Shown: in pieces, positions 17,016 to 25,813 of the stretch
How the letters are laid out: each line of letters opens with the position of its first letter
How positions within the stretch are numbered: position 1 is the first letter of the stretch
From: an uncultured Halobacteriovorax sp.
Lineage (GTDB): Bacteria > Bdellovibrionota > Bacteriovoracia > Bacteriovoracales > Bacteriovoracaceae
Reading direction: 5' to 3'
Assembly: GCA_913061265.1 (NCBI GenBank)
Contig: CAJXVS010000003.1
Span: forward strand, 519,329 to 583,328
DNA length: 64,000 nt
Notes under the pieces: generated by a model
The model's input: the letters and a program-made list of their open reading frames with translations, nothing else
Databases searched by the model: none
Told to the model about the DNA's origin: nothing
Translations under genes and position numbers: made by a program

Positions 17016-17416
17016 TTAAGGTGCACGCTAACTTCGTCGCCTATCATAAGGTTCTCGATTTCTAAGAGAGCATCATCTTTCCCATCTTGAATCAATTCCA
17101 TGGCACCAATTGCTGCATTATCTTCAGAGTGAACAACCTTTAATTGTCCAACCTTAACTTTATAGTTGTAGCGCTTCTTTGTAGCGTAAGGATCGACTCG
17201 TGAAATTGTGCGGTAAACGTCTAGAGTAGCGCCCTTATCAATTCCCTGCTCTTTACCCATATTTATGTAGTAGTTCTTTTTAACAAGCTCATTTGGCTCA
17301 CCCATAGGGAGTTCTTGTACAATACTATAAATGATATAGTCCCTCGCAAAGGCCATAGATGCCGTTAGCAAGAAAAGTCCCATGACCAGAATATGCATAG
17401 AGCGGTTTGTTTTCAT
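17012..17416 (-). CDS. exported protein, possibly with an FlgT-C/SH3-like fold
   Basis: Starting at MKTNRSMHILVMGL, the 134-residue product has a Sec signal peptide ending near AFARD. The mature part has blocks such as YYINMGKEQGIDKGATLDVYR and a final IGDEVSV. This pattern (no-glitch start, GI-x-KG, later GD-x-V) is seen in FlgT C-terminal and other SH3-like periplasmic domains, but the match is weak. Upstream in-frame codons extend the frame to 17476 without signal-peptide character, so I use the inner ATG. It may be read through from the peptide-binding protein gene upstream. Confidence 0.6.
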   Translation of the reverse strand: MKTNRSMHILVMGLFLLTASMAFARDYIIYSIVQELPMGEPNELVKKNYYINMGKEQGIDKGATLDVYRTISRVDPYATKKRYNYKVKVGQLKVVHSEDNAAIGAMELIQDGKDDALLEIENLMIGDEVSVHLN

Positions 17417-17503
17417 AAGTAATCCATTGTTGCAGGTTGAGCTTCCTAAAAGGCTCGTCAATAGACCAATCGTCATAAAAACAGGCTAACTTGATTTTTG
17501 GAG

Positions 17504-17532
17504 AACCACTAGGCAAGATCTGCCTAGTGGTT
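17504..17532. other. perfect 12-bp inverted repeat
   Basis: AACCACTAGGCA and its exact complement flank an AGATC loop, just past the stop of the peptide-binding lipoprotein gene. No T-run follows on either strand, so it is either a weak or rho-assisted terminator or an mRNA-stabilising hairpin. An operator for the small downstream gene is also possible. Confidence 0.5.
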
Positions 17533-17542
17533 GAGGGTGTGG

Positions 17543-19276
17543 TTATTGAATATTTAGATACTTAAGATTGTTATAGATCAAATCTGAATGTCTATAATTT
17601 CTAAGTCTTTCATTAAAGAGGATATAGTTTCTAGAGTAGTACTGCATTACCCAAGGTAAATCCTTGTGTATTATAGCTTCCATTTTTTTCATGAGTTCAA
17701 ATTTTTCTGGTCCATCTTGAAGAAGCTTAAGTTTAGCAAAGAGCTTATCAAATTCCTCGTTTGCATAGAAGGTTGAGTTTGGTCCAGGGCTATGGTTTTT
17801 AGTTACAAGAAGTTGAAGGCTGTTTTCAGCATCCGGATAATCCATCGCCCAACCATCTTGCCAAAATTGAAGGGTTCCTTTTCTGGCTTTTTCTAAGAAA
17901 CCAGGGAAAGTATTAAGTGCTTCTGTAATTTTGATACCAATCTTAGCTAACTCACTTTTAACAAAGTCAGCTTGCTGTCTATTAGTAGCGGAGTTTCCTC
18001 TAACATCATAAGTTAGAACTTCTAATCCTTTTCCTTCTGGGTAACCCGCTTCAGCTAAAAACTTTCTAGCTTTTTCTAAGTTATACTCATAAGGAAGTTC
18101 TGCAGCTGCATCATATCCTGGAATACCTGGAGGGTAGATTGAGTTAGCCCTTTGGCCCGTATTGTTTGTAAATAATTCGATATAACGGTCCACATCAATA
18201 GCATGAGCGATCGCCAATCTTAGGTTACGGTTCTTACCTAAGATTGGATCTTTCATATTAAATGAAAGCCACCAGTAGGTTAAGGTAGGGAAGGTTTGTA
18301 ATTTTATACCCTCTTTTGAGAGGTCACTCGTAATCTTTCCAGAAGGATCAATCGCCGTTCTAAAGTTATCTTTTGGAACTATCAGTAGATCGATCTTTTT
18401 TGAGCGAAAATTAAGCCATCTCGTCTGGGCTTCTTTTATAACGTGATATTGAACTGTATCTAAGAAAGGTATTTGTTTCCCGGCATCTTCAAGAAGATTT
18501 CTTGAGTTTGCCATTCTATCACCCTGTCTCGGATAAAAGGCCTCTCGGTATTTTGGATATCTTTTTAGAGTTAGCCTTGAACTAGCTTTCCATTCATCTA
18601 AGCGAAATGGACCGGTTCCGACGATCTTTGTATTTAATCTATTCTCATATTTCTCTACCACTTCCAAAGGAACTGGAGAAGTAAATGACATAGCCAATGT
18701 ATAGATCATTTGTGGGTAAGCTTCTATTAAATCAATAACAAGAGTGTGATCGTCTTTAGCTGTAAGGCCTTCAATCTTAGTTGTTTTAAACTTTTCAAAA
18801 TCGCTCCCGACTGTCTTTCTAAAATCATTTAGTCCTTTAATCTTTCCATCAAAGAGCCACCAGCCATTACTTCTTGTGGGAAGAAAAGCAAGCCTTTTAA
18901 TTTGAGTGATAAAGTCTTGGGCTTTAACAAATCTCTCTTTGCCACCGAAGGCAGGATCATCATGATAAGAGACGCCTTTCTTGATCTTAATAATATAGCG
19001 TTTTCCATTGTTTTCAACTTTAGGCATTCCATCAGAAAGAAGAGGTTGAAGCGTATAAGGTCTTTTAAGATAATGATACTCAAACAACTGCTCATAGCAT
19101 TGATATACAATTGAGGCCGATATTGTGTCGTAAGAATTGGCAGGATCAAGAGTTGATACTTCCCCTGAGAGTGGAACATTAAGGATGCCATCTCCATTTG
19201 TTTTAGGTTTCTTGCAGCTGCTAACTGCGAAGAGAATAGAGATAATAACTAATGTTATAGATCCAAAGTTTTTCAT
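17543..19276 (-). CDS. ABC transporter substrate-binding lipoprotein, peptide/oligopeptide family (SBP_bac_5)
   Basis: The 577-residue protein begins with a lipoprotein signal ending in the lipobox VSSC (Cys near residue 21). The mature part follows the DppA/OppA pattern: GEVSTLDPANSYDT at the front, IIKIKKGVSYHDDPAFGG, ENRLNTKIVGTGPFRL, and late blocks such as LRLAIAHAIDVDRYI and GWAMDYPDAENSLQLL. Such proteins deliver peptides or related solutes to an inner-membrane permease; none is encoded nearby. The start codon overlaps the alaS stop by four bases, so it is translated from the alaS mRNA. Confidence 0.9.
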   Translation of the reverse strand: MKNFGSITLVIISILFAVSSCKKPKTNGDGILNVPLSGEVSTLDPANSYDTISASIVYQCYEQLFEYHYLKRPYTLQPLLSDGMPKVENNGKRYIIKIKKGVSYHDDPAFGGKERFVKAQDFITQIKRLAFLPTRSNGWWLFDGKIKGLNDFRKTVGSDFEKFKTTKIEGLTAKDDHTLVIDLIEAYPQMIYTLAMSFTSPVPLEVVEKYENRLNTKIVGTGPFRLDEWKASSRLTLKRYPKYREAFYPRQGDRMANSRNLLEDAGKQIPFLDTVQYHVIKEAQTRWLNFRSKKIDLLIVPKDNFRTAIDPSGKITSDLSKEGIKLQTFPTLTYWWLSFNMKDPILGKNRNLRLAIAHAIDVDRYIELFTNNTGQRANSIYPPGIPGYDAAAELPYEYNLEKARKFLAEAGYPEGKGLEVLTYDVRGNSATNRQQADFVKSELAKIGIKITEALNTFPGFLEKARKGTLQFWQDGWAMDYPDAENSLQLLVTKNHSPGPNSTFYANEEFDKLFAKLKLLQDGPEKFELMKKMEAIIHKDLPWVMQYYSRNYILFNERLRNYRHSDLIYNNLKYLNIQ

Positions 19277-21864
19277 ATAAGTTCCTGTACTTTTTTATCG
19301 AGAAGGGAGAGGTCTATACCTGTTTCTCCCGAACCTTGGGCCATGTCTGGCTTTCCACCACCACGTCCGTTGATTAACTCTAAGACTGACTTTAAGCTAT
19401 TAGAGCAATTGAAATCTTTTACTTCCTTACCTTTTCTAATAAGAACTGTTGTCTTTGGTCCATTTTCTAGAACAGCTGTAAGAATCCCACTTGGATATTT
19501 CGCTACAAATGTATCACTCATCTTACGGAGGTCTGAACCCTTTGGAGCTGTGAGAAATAAGTATTGGAAGCCCTTTAAAGGGATAGTGTTTTCAAAAAGG
19601 TTTTGGCTTTGAGAAGATTGAATCTTGTCGTTAAGCTTTTGCAATTCTTTTGATTTCTCTTTTACTTCTTGTAAGAGAGACTCAACTCTCAAGACTAAAT
19701 CACTGCCTTTGGTTTTAAGCGTTTTTTCTATACCTTCAAGAGTTGCACTTCTTTGCACTAAACGATCGATAGCATTATCTGAAGTTACGGCCTCTATTCT
19801 TCTTACTCCTGAAGAGAGTGAAGCTTCTGAAGTAATATTAAAGAGACCAATCTCTGAAGTATTCTGAACATGAGTTCCTCCACAAAGTTCTGTAGAAAAA
19901 GAACCCATTTGAAGAACTCTTACATCATCTCCATACTTTTCACCAAATAAAGCAAGGGCTCCAGCTTTAATGGCCTGATCCATGTTCATCTGAGTGGCTG
20001 TTACTTCTAACTCTTCATTTATTTTTTGATTAACTATGAACTCTACCTGAGTAAGTTCAGCAGGTGTTAACCCCTTCATATGAGTAAAATCAAAACGTAA
20101 CCTTTCGGAGTCAACATGCGAGCCAGCTTGTTTAACATGGCTTCCGAGGACTTCAATAAGGGCGGCTTGTAATAGGTGAGTCGCTGAATGACTTCTTGTT
20201 GTTAACTTTCTTGCACTAGAAGAAACCTTAAGTTGGTAGGACTGTCCTATCTTTAGAGATTCAGCATCTTTAGAAAAGTGAACAAATAGATCTTCAACAG
20301 GCTTCTGAGTATCTTCTATCGTTGCTAACTTTTGACCATCAACCCAAACTTCTCCTTGGTCGCCAGCTTGACCACCAGATTCTCCATAAAAAGGAGTCGT
20401 ATTAAAGATTAAGGCTGAGAGCCCACCCTCTAAGTCTATCTTACTTAAAAGTTTTGAGTCTGATTCAAGGGTTGTATATCCAGTGAACTTTGTCTTTCCA
20501 TGAGTTTCTTTTTCTTTATGATAAAGACTAAGGTCAATTCCTTGACCACCTTTCCATGATTTCTTTGATAGTTCCTTTTGTCTATTTAGAGCTTCTTCAA
20601 AACCATTCGTATCCAACTCAATGCCTTTTTCTCTGAGAATTACTTCGGTTAAATCAAAAGGGAACCCATAAGTATCATAAAGCTTAAAAGCTGCTTCACC
20701 AGAGAAGACATTATCCTTAACTTCCTTTTTTATAGCATCCTTTAAGAACTTTAAACCTTGATCAAGAGTCTCTAGGAATTTCTCTTCTTCAAGCTTTAAA
20801 AATTCTTCAGCAAGAGAGCTGTTAACTGCATTCTGAGGATACTCTTTTCCTAGTGATTCAAAGACTGAAGGAATGAGTTTGTAAAAAGATGAAGGAGGTG
20901 CACCGAGCTCTTTAAGGTTTCTAATGGCCCTTCTGATAATCCTTCTAAGGACGTAGCCTCTTCCTTCATTTGAAGGAATAACCCCATCAGTGATTAACAT
21001 AGTACAACTTCTTATATGATCAGCTATGACTCTGAAAGGTCCTTCATATTTCTTATCGCTATATTTCTTTCCGGTTAAGCCTTCGATTGCATTTAATATA
21101 GGCTCGAAGATATCACTATCGTAATTCCAGTACTTCCCCTGAAGGGCCGCAGCGATTCTCTCTAAACCAGCACCAGTATCAATTGATGGTTTAGGTAGAT
21201 CTAATCTGCCTTTAGCAGTCTTTTCATATTGCATGAAAACGAGGTTCCATATTTCTACGTATCGACTTTCATCATCAAGAAGATCTTGATCTTTTGTAGG
21301 TGTAAACCCTGGAGTTGAAAAAGCTTCACCGTGGTCAAAGAAGATTTCACTGCAAGGACCACATGGACCAAATTCACCCATCTCCCAAAAGTTGTCTTTA
21401 TCTCCCTTCTTAAAAATCTTTTCAAGTGGAATTCCAACTTTTTCATTCCATATCTTTAGAGCTTCATCGTCCGAATCATGGACCGTCACGAATAACTTTT
21501 CTTTTGGAATCTTTAATTCAACCGTTAAGAATTCCCAAGCATAATTAATGGCATCCTCTTTAAAGTAATCGCCGAAAGAAAAGTTTCCAAGCATTTCAAA
21601 GAAAGTATGATGCCTGGCCGTGAAGCCAACATTTTCTAAATCGTTATGTTTTCCACCAGCTCTAACAACTTTTTGAATTGTGACTGCTTTCGTATCAACG
21701 GCTTTTGCTTGCCCAGTAAAAAAATCTTTGAATTGGTTCATCCCTGCATTTGCAAAAAGAAGCGTGTCATCATTTTGAGGAACAAGAGGACTTGAAGCCA
21801 TTTTTACATGACCTTTATCTTCAAAGAATTTAGTAAATTTTTCTCTAATGTCGTTTGCTTTCAT
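19273..21864 (-). CDS. alaS: alanyl-tRNA synthetase
   Basis: The protein of about 863 residues shows the class II AlaRS core (MKANDIREKFTKFFEDKGH, ARHHTFFEMLGNFSFGDYF), the editing-domain zinc ligands HSATH and CGGTH, and a C-terminal C-Ala region with conserved GGGKPDMAQGSG. It charges tRNA-Ala and hydrolyses Ser- and Gly-tRNA-Ala. A GTG at 21879 is also in frame, but AAAGG seven bases ahead of 21864 selects the ATG and gives the universal N-terminus. Overlap by four bases with the downstream lipoprotein gene shows coupling. Confidence 0.97.
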   Translation of the reverse strand: MKANDIREKFTKFFEDKGHVKMASSPLVPQNDDTLLFANAGMNQFKDFFTGQAKAVDTKAVTIQKVVRAGGKHNDLENVGFTARHHTFFEMLGNFSFGDYFKEDAINYAWEFLTVELKIPKEKLFVTVHDSDDEALKIWNEKVGIPLEKIFKKGDKDNFWEMGEFGPCGPCSEIFFDHGEAFSTPGFTPTKDQDLLDDESRYVEIWNLVFMQYEKTAKGRLDLPKPSIDTGAGLERIAAALQGKYWNYDSDIFEPILNAIEGLTGKKYSDKKYEGPFRVIADHIRSCTMLITDGVIPSNEGRGYVLRRIIRRAIRNLKELGAPPSSFYKLIPSVFESLGKEYPQNAVNSSLAEEFLKLEEEKFLETLDQGLKFLKDAIKKEVKDNVFSGEAAFKLYDTYGFPFDLTEVILREKGIELDTNGFEEALNRQKELSKKSWKGGQGIDLSLYHKEKETHGKTKFTGYTTLESDSKLLSKIDLEGGLSALIFNTTPFYGESGGQAGDQGEVWVDGQKLATIEDTQKPVEDLFVHFSKDAESLKIGQSYQLKVSSSARKLTTRSHSATHLLQAALIEVLGSHVKQAGSHVDSERLRFDFTHMKGLTPAELTQVEFIVNQKINEELEVTATQMNMDQAIKAGALALFGEKYGDDVRVLQMGSFSTELCGGTHVQNTSEIGLFNITSEASLSSGVRRIEAVTSDNAIDRLVQRSATLEGIEKTLKTKGSDLVLRVESLLQEVKEKSKELQKLNDKIQSSQSQNLFENTIPLKGFQYLFLTAPKGSDLRKMSDTFVAKYPSGILTAVLENGPKTTVLIRKGKEVKDFNCSNSLKSVLELINGRGGGKPDMAQGSGETGIDLSLLDKKVQELI

Positions 21865-21968
21865 CTGAATACCTTTCACGTCAATAACGGACTAAAACTA
21901 GCATAAATAGCCTTTAATTTGAATTTAGAGTTTTAAGAATTCTTGTTTGATGCAGGCAGTTATTCGTT

Positions 21969-22418
21969 TTAGAGGAATTCTTTTAAATCTTCCCAGTTAT
22001 GCCCCTTTGAGTGAACAAAACGAATCAATTTCGCCTTATTTTCTGGGAGCTTATAGTCTTCGTCTTGCCAGTTGTGAGAAATAGACTTCTTTCTAATAAG
22101 GTTTTCAATTTGATCAAACTTATTAAAGCCCCACTCTTCAAAGATTGAGTTAATCAACTCTTCTGAGGCGTAGGCTTCTTCTTCGTTGAGCTTCGACTTG
22201 ATATAGCTAGGGGAGTAGTTTTTCTTCATCATCCCCTTAATGCGAGCCTCAATATAATATTCTTCTCTTAAGAACTTCTTTTGGACAAGAAGATCGATGA
22301 GTTCGTCAGCAATATCTTCATAATCGCGGGCGACTAACTTTAATCTTAGCTTTGCTCTCGAGTAATCCTTTTTTGAAAGGATTCTTATTGAATATTTATA
22401 GGCGGGGTGGTCTTCCAT
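21969..22418 (-). CDS. recX: RecX, regulator of RecA
   Basis: The 149-residue, charged helical protein has the repeated three-helix units of RecX (SKKDYSRAKLRLKL, DLLVQKKFLREEYYIEARI) and lies directly after recA in the same direction. RecX caps and disassembles RecA filaments. Its ribosome-binding site AGAGGG forms the 3' arm of the hairpin at 22426-22448, so RecX output is likely kept low relative to RecA. Confidence 0.85.
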   Translation of the reverse strand: MEDHPAYKYSIRILSKKDYSRAKLRLKLVARDYEDIADELIDLLVQKKFLREEYYIEARIKGMMKKNYSPSYIKSKLNEEEAYASEELINSIFEEWGFNKFDQIENLIRKKSISHNWQDEDYKLPENKAKLIRFVHSKGHNWEDLKEFL

Positions 22419-22425
22419 AAATAAA

Positions 22426-22448
22426 GCCCTCTCTTAGAAAGAGAGGGC
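22426..22448 (-). terminator. recA-recX intercistronic hairpin (attenuator and ribosome-site sequestering)
   Basis: A ten-base-pair perfect stem (GCCCTCTCTT / AAGAGAGGGC) has a three-base loop. On the minus strand it is followed by TTTATTT and then the recX ATG. It can act as a partial terminator after recA and, when read through, hides the recX ribosome-binding site inside the stem. Confidence 0.75.
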
Positions 22449-22459
22449 ATTTAAAAATC

Positions 22460-23602
22460 TTATTGGATTGTTTTCTTTTTTCTAGTTGTCTTAGCGGGAG
22501 CTGCCTCTGGAGTGGCCATTTCAGCTGCATCCATCTTGATCTCACCAGTCTCTTCGTTGATAACTTCTGGGTTATCACCAAGGCCATTTTTTGCTAGCAC
22601 TTTATTACGAATCTCATCGCAAATTTCGGGGTTTTCCTTAAGGAAAGTCTTAGAATTTTCTCTTCCTTGTCCTACTTTTGCATTGTTGTATGAGAACCAA
22701 GCACCAGCCTTTTCAACGATACCATGAGTAACTGCTAGGTCTAGAATATCTCCTTCTTTAGAAATACCTTCACCATACATAATATCAAATTCAATTGTTT
22801 TAAAAGGAGGAGCCACTTTGTTTTTAACGACTTTAACTTTTGTTCTGTTGCCGATGAATTGGTCACCATCTTTGATGGCCCCGATTCTTCTAATATCTAA
22901 TCTAACTGAAGAATAGAATTTAAGAGCGTTACCACCTGTAGTTGTTTCAGGGTTTCCAAACATAACTCCGATCTTCATTCTTAGTTGGTTGATAAAGATA
23001 ACTGTTGTGTTTGATCTTGAAATTGACCCTGTAAGTTTTCTTAGAGCTTGAGACATAAGTCTTGCTTGAAGACCCATATGGCTATCGCCCATGTCTCCTT
23101 CTAGTTCTGCTCTAGGTGTTAGTGCCGCAACAGAGTCGACAATAAGAAGATCAACAGCGCCTGAACGAACAAGCATGTCAGTGATCTCTAGGGCCTGCTC
23201 ACCACTGTCTGGTTGAGAGATAAGAGTATTAGGGATATCAACACCAAGGTGTTGAGCATAGGCTGTATCAAGAGCATGTTCAGCATCAACGAAAGCAACT
23301 GTTCCGCCATCTTTTTGGCATTCAGCCGCAATATGAAGAGTTAGTGTTGTCTTACCTGAAGATTCTGGACCATAAATCTCAATTATTCTTCCCTTTGGGA
23401 TACCGCCAACGCCTAGGGCGAGGTCAATTCCAAGAGATCCGGTTGAGATTGCAGGGATCTTGTCACCCTTTTTTGAACCATCTAGCTTCATAATGGCACC
23501 CTTACCGAATTGTTTTTCGATAGATGATAGAGCCATGTCTAATGCTTTAGTTTTGTTTGTTTCGGTGGATACTACTTTTGTTACTGTTTTTGAAGCTGCC
23601 AT
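22460..23602 (-). CDS. recA: recombinase RecA
   Basis: The 380-residue product is a textbook Rec[10 protein letters not shown], Walker [10 protein letters not shown] (about 79-87), [21 protein letters not shown] with loop L1, the L2 region ending [16 protein letters not shown], and a C-terminal acidic part. The tail is longer than usual, ending in TTRKKKTIQ, with Ala/Pro/Thr- and Lys-rich sequence. RecA catalyses strand exchange and LexA cleavage. A strong AGAGGGAG ribosome site precedes the ATG. The 405-base upstream gap holds direct repeats discussed separately. Confidence 0.98.
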   Translation of the reverse strand: MAASKTVTKVVSTETNKTKALDMALSSIEKQFGKGAIMKLDGSKKGDKIPAISTGSLGIDLALGVGGIPKGRIIEIYGPESSGKTTLTLHIAAECQKDGGTVAFVDAEHALDTAYAQHLGVDIPNTLISQPDSGEQALEITDMLVRSGAVDLLIVDSVAALTPRAELEGDMGDSHMGLQARLMSQALRKLTGSISRSNTTVIFINQLRMKIGVMFGNPETTTGGNALKFYSSVRLDIRRIGAIKDGDQFIGNRTKVKVVKNKVAPPFKTIEFDIMYGEGISKEGDILDLAVTHGIVEKAGAWFSYNNAKVGQGRENSKTFLKENPEICDEIRNKVLAKNGLGDNPEVINEETGEIKMDAAEMATPEAAPAKTTRKKKTIQ

Positions 23603-23789
23603 TTTCTTCTCCCTCTTATAAAGACGTATTTATGGTGTGTGCCATGAATGATGAAAACTAATTAAAAAATATCATTTCCATTCAGTCTTGGCACATTGTT
23701 TATCCAATTACTGTTTCCATTGACGCGGTCATAAGTGGTTTTAAACTTAGACAGCGTTTGTCTGCTAAATGAAAAAACTGAACAATGAA

Positions 23790-23846
23790 GCGTAAGTTTT
23801 AATCATATTTGCGTAAGTTTAGTTTCTGCGTAAGTTGTGCGCAAGT
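23790..23846. repeat. iteron-like direct repeats GCGTAAGTT upstream of recA
   Basis: GCGTAAGTT occurs at 23790-23798, 23811-23819 and 23828-23836, with a degenerate GCGCAAGT at 23839-23846. They lie about 190-245 bases upstream of recA (read as AACTTACGC on the recA strand), in the 405-base gap 23603-24007. That gap also holds AGACA-GCGTT-TGTCT at 23749-23763 but no gene. A regulator-binding array is the simplest reading. Confidence 0.55.
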
Positions 23847-24007
23847 CAAGCCCTATTTGTGTAAAAAATGTGCTTAATCGAAAATTTAATATTTGGTAAA
23901 AAATTTTTCCCTAGGTTTTCTAGTCATTTGCGTACTGTATGTCGGACTATGTCAGGGCTAGAATTGCGGGAAGAATGTGGATAACTATGGCAAAATGGGG
24001 GATAACT

Positions 24008-24505
24008 TTATGACAGGATACCTGTTGCGTTAATACCCAAGTAAACGACTCCGGCATAAACTCCACTTATTATGTCGTCTAATATAGTGCCAGATCCGTG
24101 ATGAACTTTTTGATCGAAATAGGTCGCAGGCCATATTTTGAAAATGTCGAATACCCTAAACAAAATAAAGGCTAGGCCTAAATGGAGGAGATTTTGCTCC
24201 TGTAGAAAGAGCCAAGTAACGCTCATACCAAGGACTTCGTCTATGACGATCCAGCCTGGGTCATGGGTCTTATATTTGCGCTGCGTATAGTCCGCTATAA
24301 AGCATGAGATGAAAGTGAAGACGACGATCAGGGGGATAAAGATAATAAACGGGGCTTGCATTTGACCGGCAGCGTAAAGAAAGGGAAGCGTTGCGATTGT
24401 TCCAAAAGTCCCCGGAGCTTTGGGGGCAAAGCCCACGCCAAAGAAGCTCAAGAATAAGACCTCTGGATTTTTTAGACTTAGTGCATTTTTCTGTTCAACT
24501 ACCAT
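24008..24505 (-). CDS. pgpA: phosphatidylglycerophosphatase A
   Basis: The 165-residue integral membrane protein matches PgpA: GFAPKAPGTFGTIATLP at the front, DPGWIVIDEVLGM in the middle with the key acidic residues, FDIFKIWPATYFD, and GTILDDIISGVYAG near the end. The aspartates of the last block are the usual metal ligands. It removes phosphate from phosphatidylglycerol phosphate in the inner membrane. The gene is transcribed toward recA but separated from it by 405 bases. Confidence 0.9.
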   Translation of the reverse strand: MVVEQKNALSLKNPEVLFLSFFGVGFAPKAPGTFGTIATLPFLYAAGQMQAPFIIFIPLIVVFTFISCFIADYTQRKYKTHDPGWIVIDEVLGMSVTWLFLQEQNLLHLGLAFILFRVFDIFKIWPATYFDQKVHHGSGTILDDIISGVYAGVVYLGINATGILS

Positions 24506-24553
24506 TTGCTATAAAACTTGATCTGATTGTTTCTCATAGGCTATAAAAAATTA

Positions 24554-25813
24554 ATGGATAGACCAACTTATTTATCAAAATATCTTTTCGACTGGGAACT
24601 ACTAGATGTAGTGATCGGTGGGAAGTCGGCATTAGACTCTAAGTTCTTTGTCGGGCAGATGTACGATATAGAGCAAGTAAATCAATTCCTTAAGGGTTAT
24701 GGCCTTGATGCGAGTGACCCTGTCAGTAGAGCAGAGCTTTTTGGTAACTTTCAAGAAGCGTTACAATTCATAAAAAGATATTTTTTAAAAGAAGGAAACT
24801 CTGAAGGTTTAGATATATCGATTCCTAATAGCATTTATATGATCACCGATATAACTGACTTGTTTCTTATGGCCACTGGAAATAAAGAAGGCGCTAATGT
24901 TGAAGACACGCTTTGGGCCGAAGTTATTTTAAAAGTCATTCATACAATTCTTCATACTGATAAAGATTTAAGATCAAACTATTTTAATATAGTGCAAACT
25001 CAAATCTTTGATAGGTTCTATAAATATCTCTATAGAGATAAAGACAATAAATTATTCTTAGGTGTAAAAGGTAAGAAAAGTGGACTTCCACTAGTTGAAT
25101 TTGAAACAAAGTCAAAGAAGACTAGAGATTCCACAATCATCAAGCTTCTTCATAAAGCCGAGAATGTAGCAGAAGAACTTTTTGATAGAGTTGGTGTTAG
25201 GTTTATTACGGGAAACAAATTTGATTCTTTAAGAGTTATTAAGTTTTTATTAGAAAATAATATTGTTATTCCCCATAATATAAAACCGAGTCGTTCTGTT
25301 AATACAATTATTGATACTGAAAAATTCAAAGTTAAGCATAATAACTTAATTAAAATGGCTATCCGGAATAACTTATCTGAAGATAGATTCTTACAGGCAA
25401 TTGAAAGAGAAGCTAATGAATGCCGAAAGTTTAAAGATGGCGATGAAAAGAATGAACATTCTCTAGCTGACTATCAATCGATGCAGTTTACCTGTCGTCA
25501 GTTGATTAAATATAAGAATCCATTTCTAAATGAATTTAATGATTTAAGAAAACAGGCTAAAGAAGGGACTAGTGATGAGAGTTTAGCTAAGAAGATCTTG
25601 GCCCTTGATGTTTCTCTTATTGCTAGAGATATCAGGTTCTTTTACCCGTACGAACTGCAAATCGTTGACCTAGAGTCCCATGATAACAACACTAGTGGTG
25701 AAGCTTCTCATATAGAATACAAAAAATCACAAGTCATAAGCGCGATGAATAGAGTCTTTAAAACCTTAATTGAATACAAGAATCTAAGCGGTCATAATAT
25801 TACTAAAAAATAA
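24554..25813 (+). CDS. divergent RelA/SpoT-type nucleotidyltransferase-like protein
   Basis: The 419-residue protein has an N-terminal helical region of about 180 residues and then blocks that align in order with the (p)ppGpp synthetase fold. These are KKTRDSTIIKLL, LFDRVGVRFIT (Asp211, the metal-binding position), ADYQSMQFT in place of the GYxSxH loop, and YELQIVD (Glu367) followed by GEASHIEYKKSQ. The acidic catalytic positions are kept but the loop histidine is glutamine. No HD hydrolase, TGS or ACT domain is present. Activity may be (p)ppGpp or another pyrophosphate transfer, or lost. A TTG at 24527 is in frame; I use the first ATG. The 3' end overlaps the convergent hydrolase by 30 bases. 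Confidence 0.6.
   Translation: MDRPTYLSKYLFDWELLDVVIGGKSALDSKFFVGQMYDIEQVNQFLKGYGLDASDPVSRAELFGNFQEALQFIKRYFLKEGNSEGLDISIPNSIYMITDITDLFLMATGNKEGANVEDTLWAEVILKVIHTILHTDKDLRSNYFNIVQTQIFDRFYKYLYRDKDNKLFLGVKGKKSGLPLVEFETKSKKTRDSTIIKLLHKAENVAEELFDRVGVRFITGNKFDSLRVIKFLLENNIVIPHNIKPSRSVNTIIDTEKFKVKHNNLIKMAIRNNLSEDRFLQAIEREANECRKFKDGDEKNEHSLADYQSMQFTCRQLIKYKNPFLNEFNDLRKQAKEGTSDESLAKKILALDVSLIARDIRFFYPYELQIVDLESHDNNTSGEASHIEYKKSQVISAMNRVFKTLIEYKNLSGHNITKK

Noticed and set aside
23689..23705. TTGGCACATTGTTTATC near recA as a sigma54 promoter
   Set aside because: The -12 GC is absent and it points away from recA.
23700..23770. Possible E. coli-type or TTAC-N3-GTAA SOS box upstream of recA
   Set aside because: CTGTTTCC and TTAC pieces occur, but no full palindrome with correct spacing was found.
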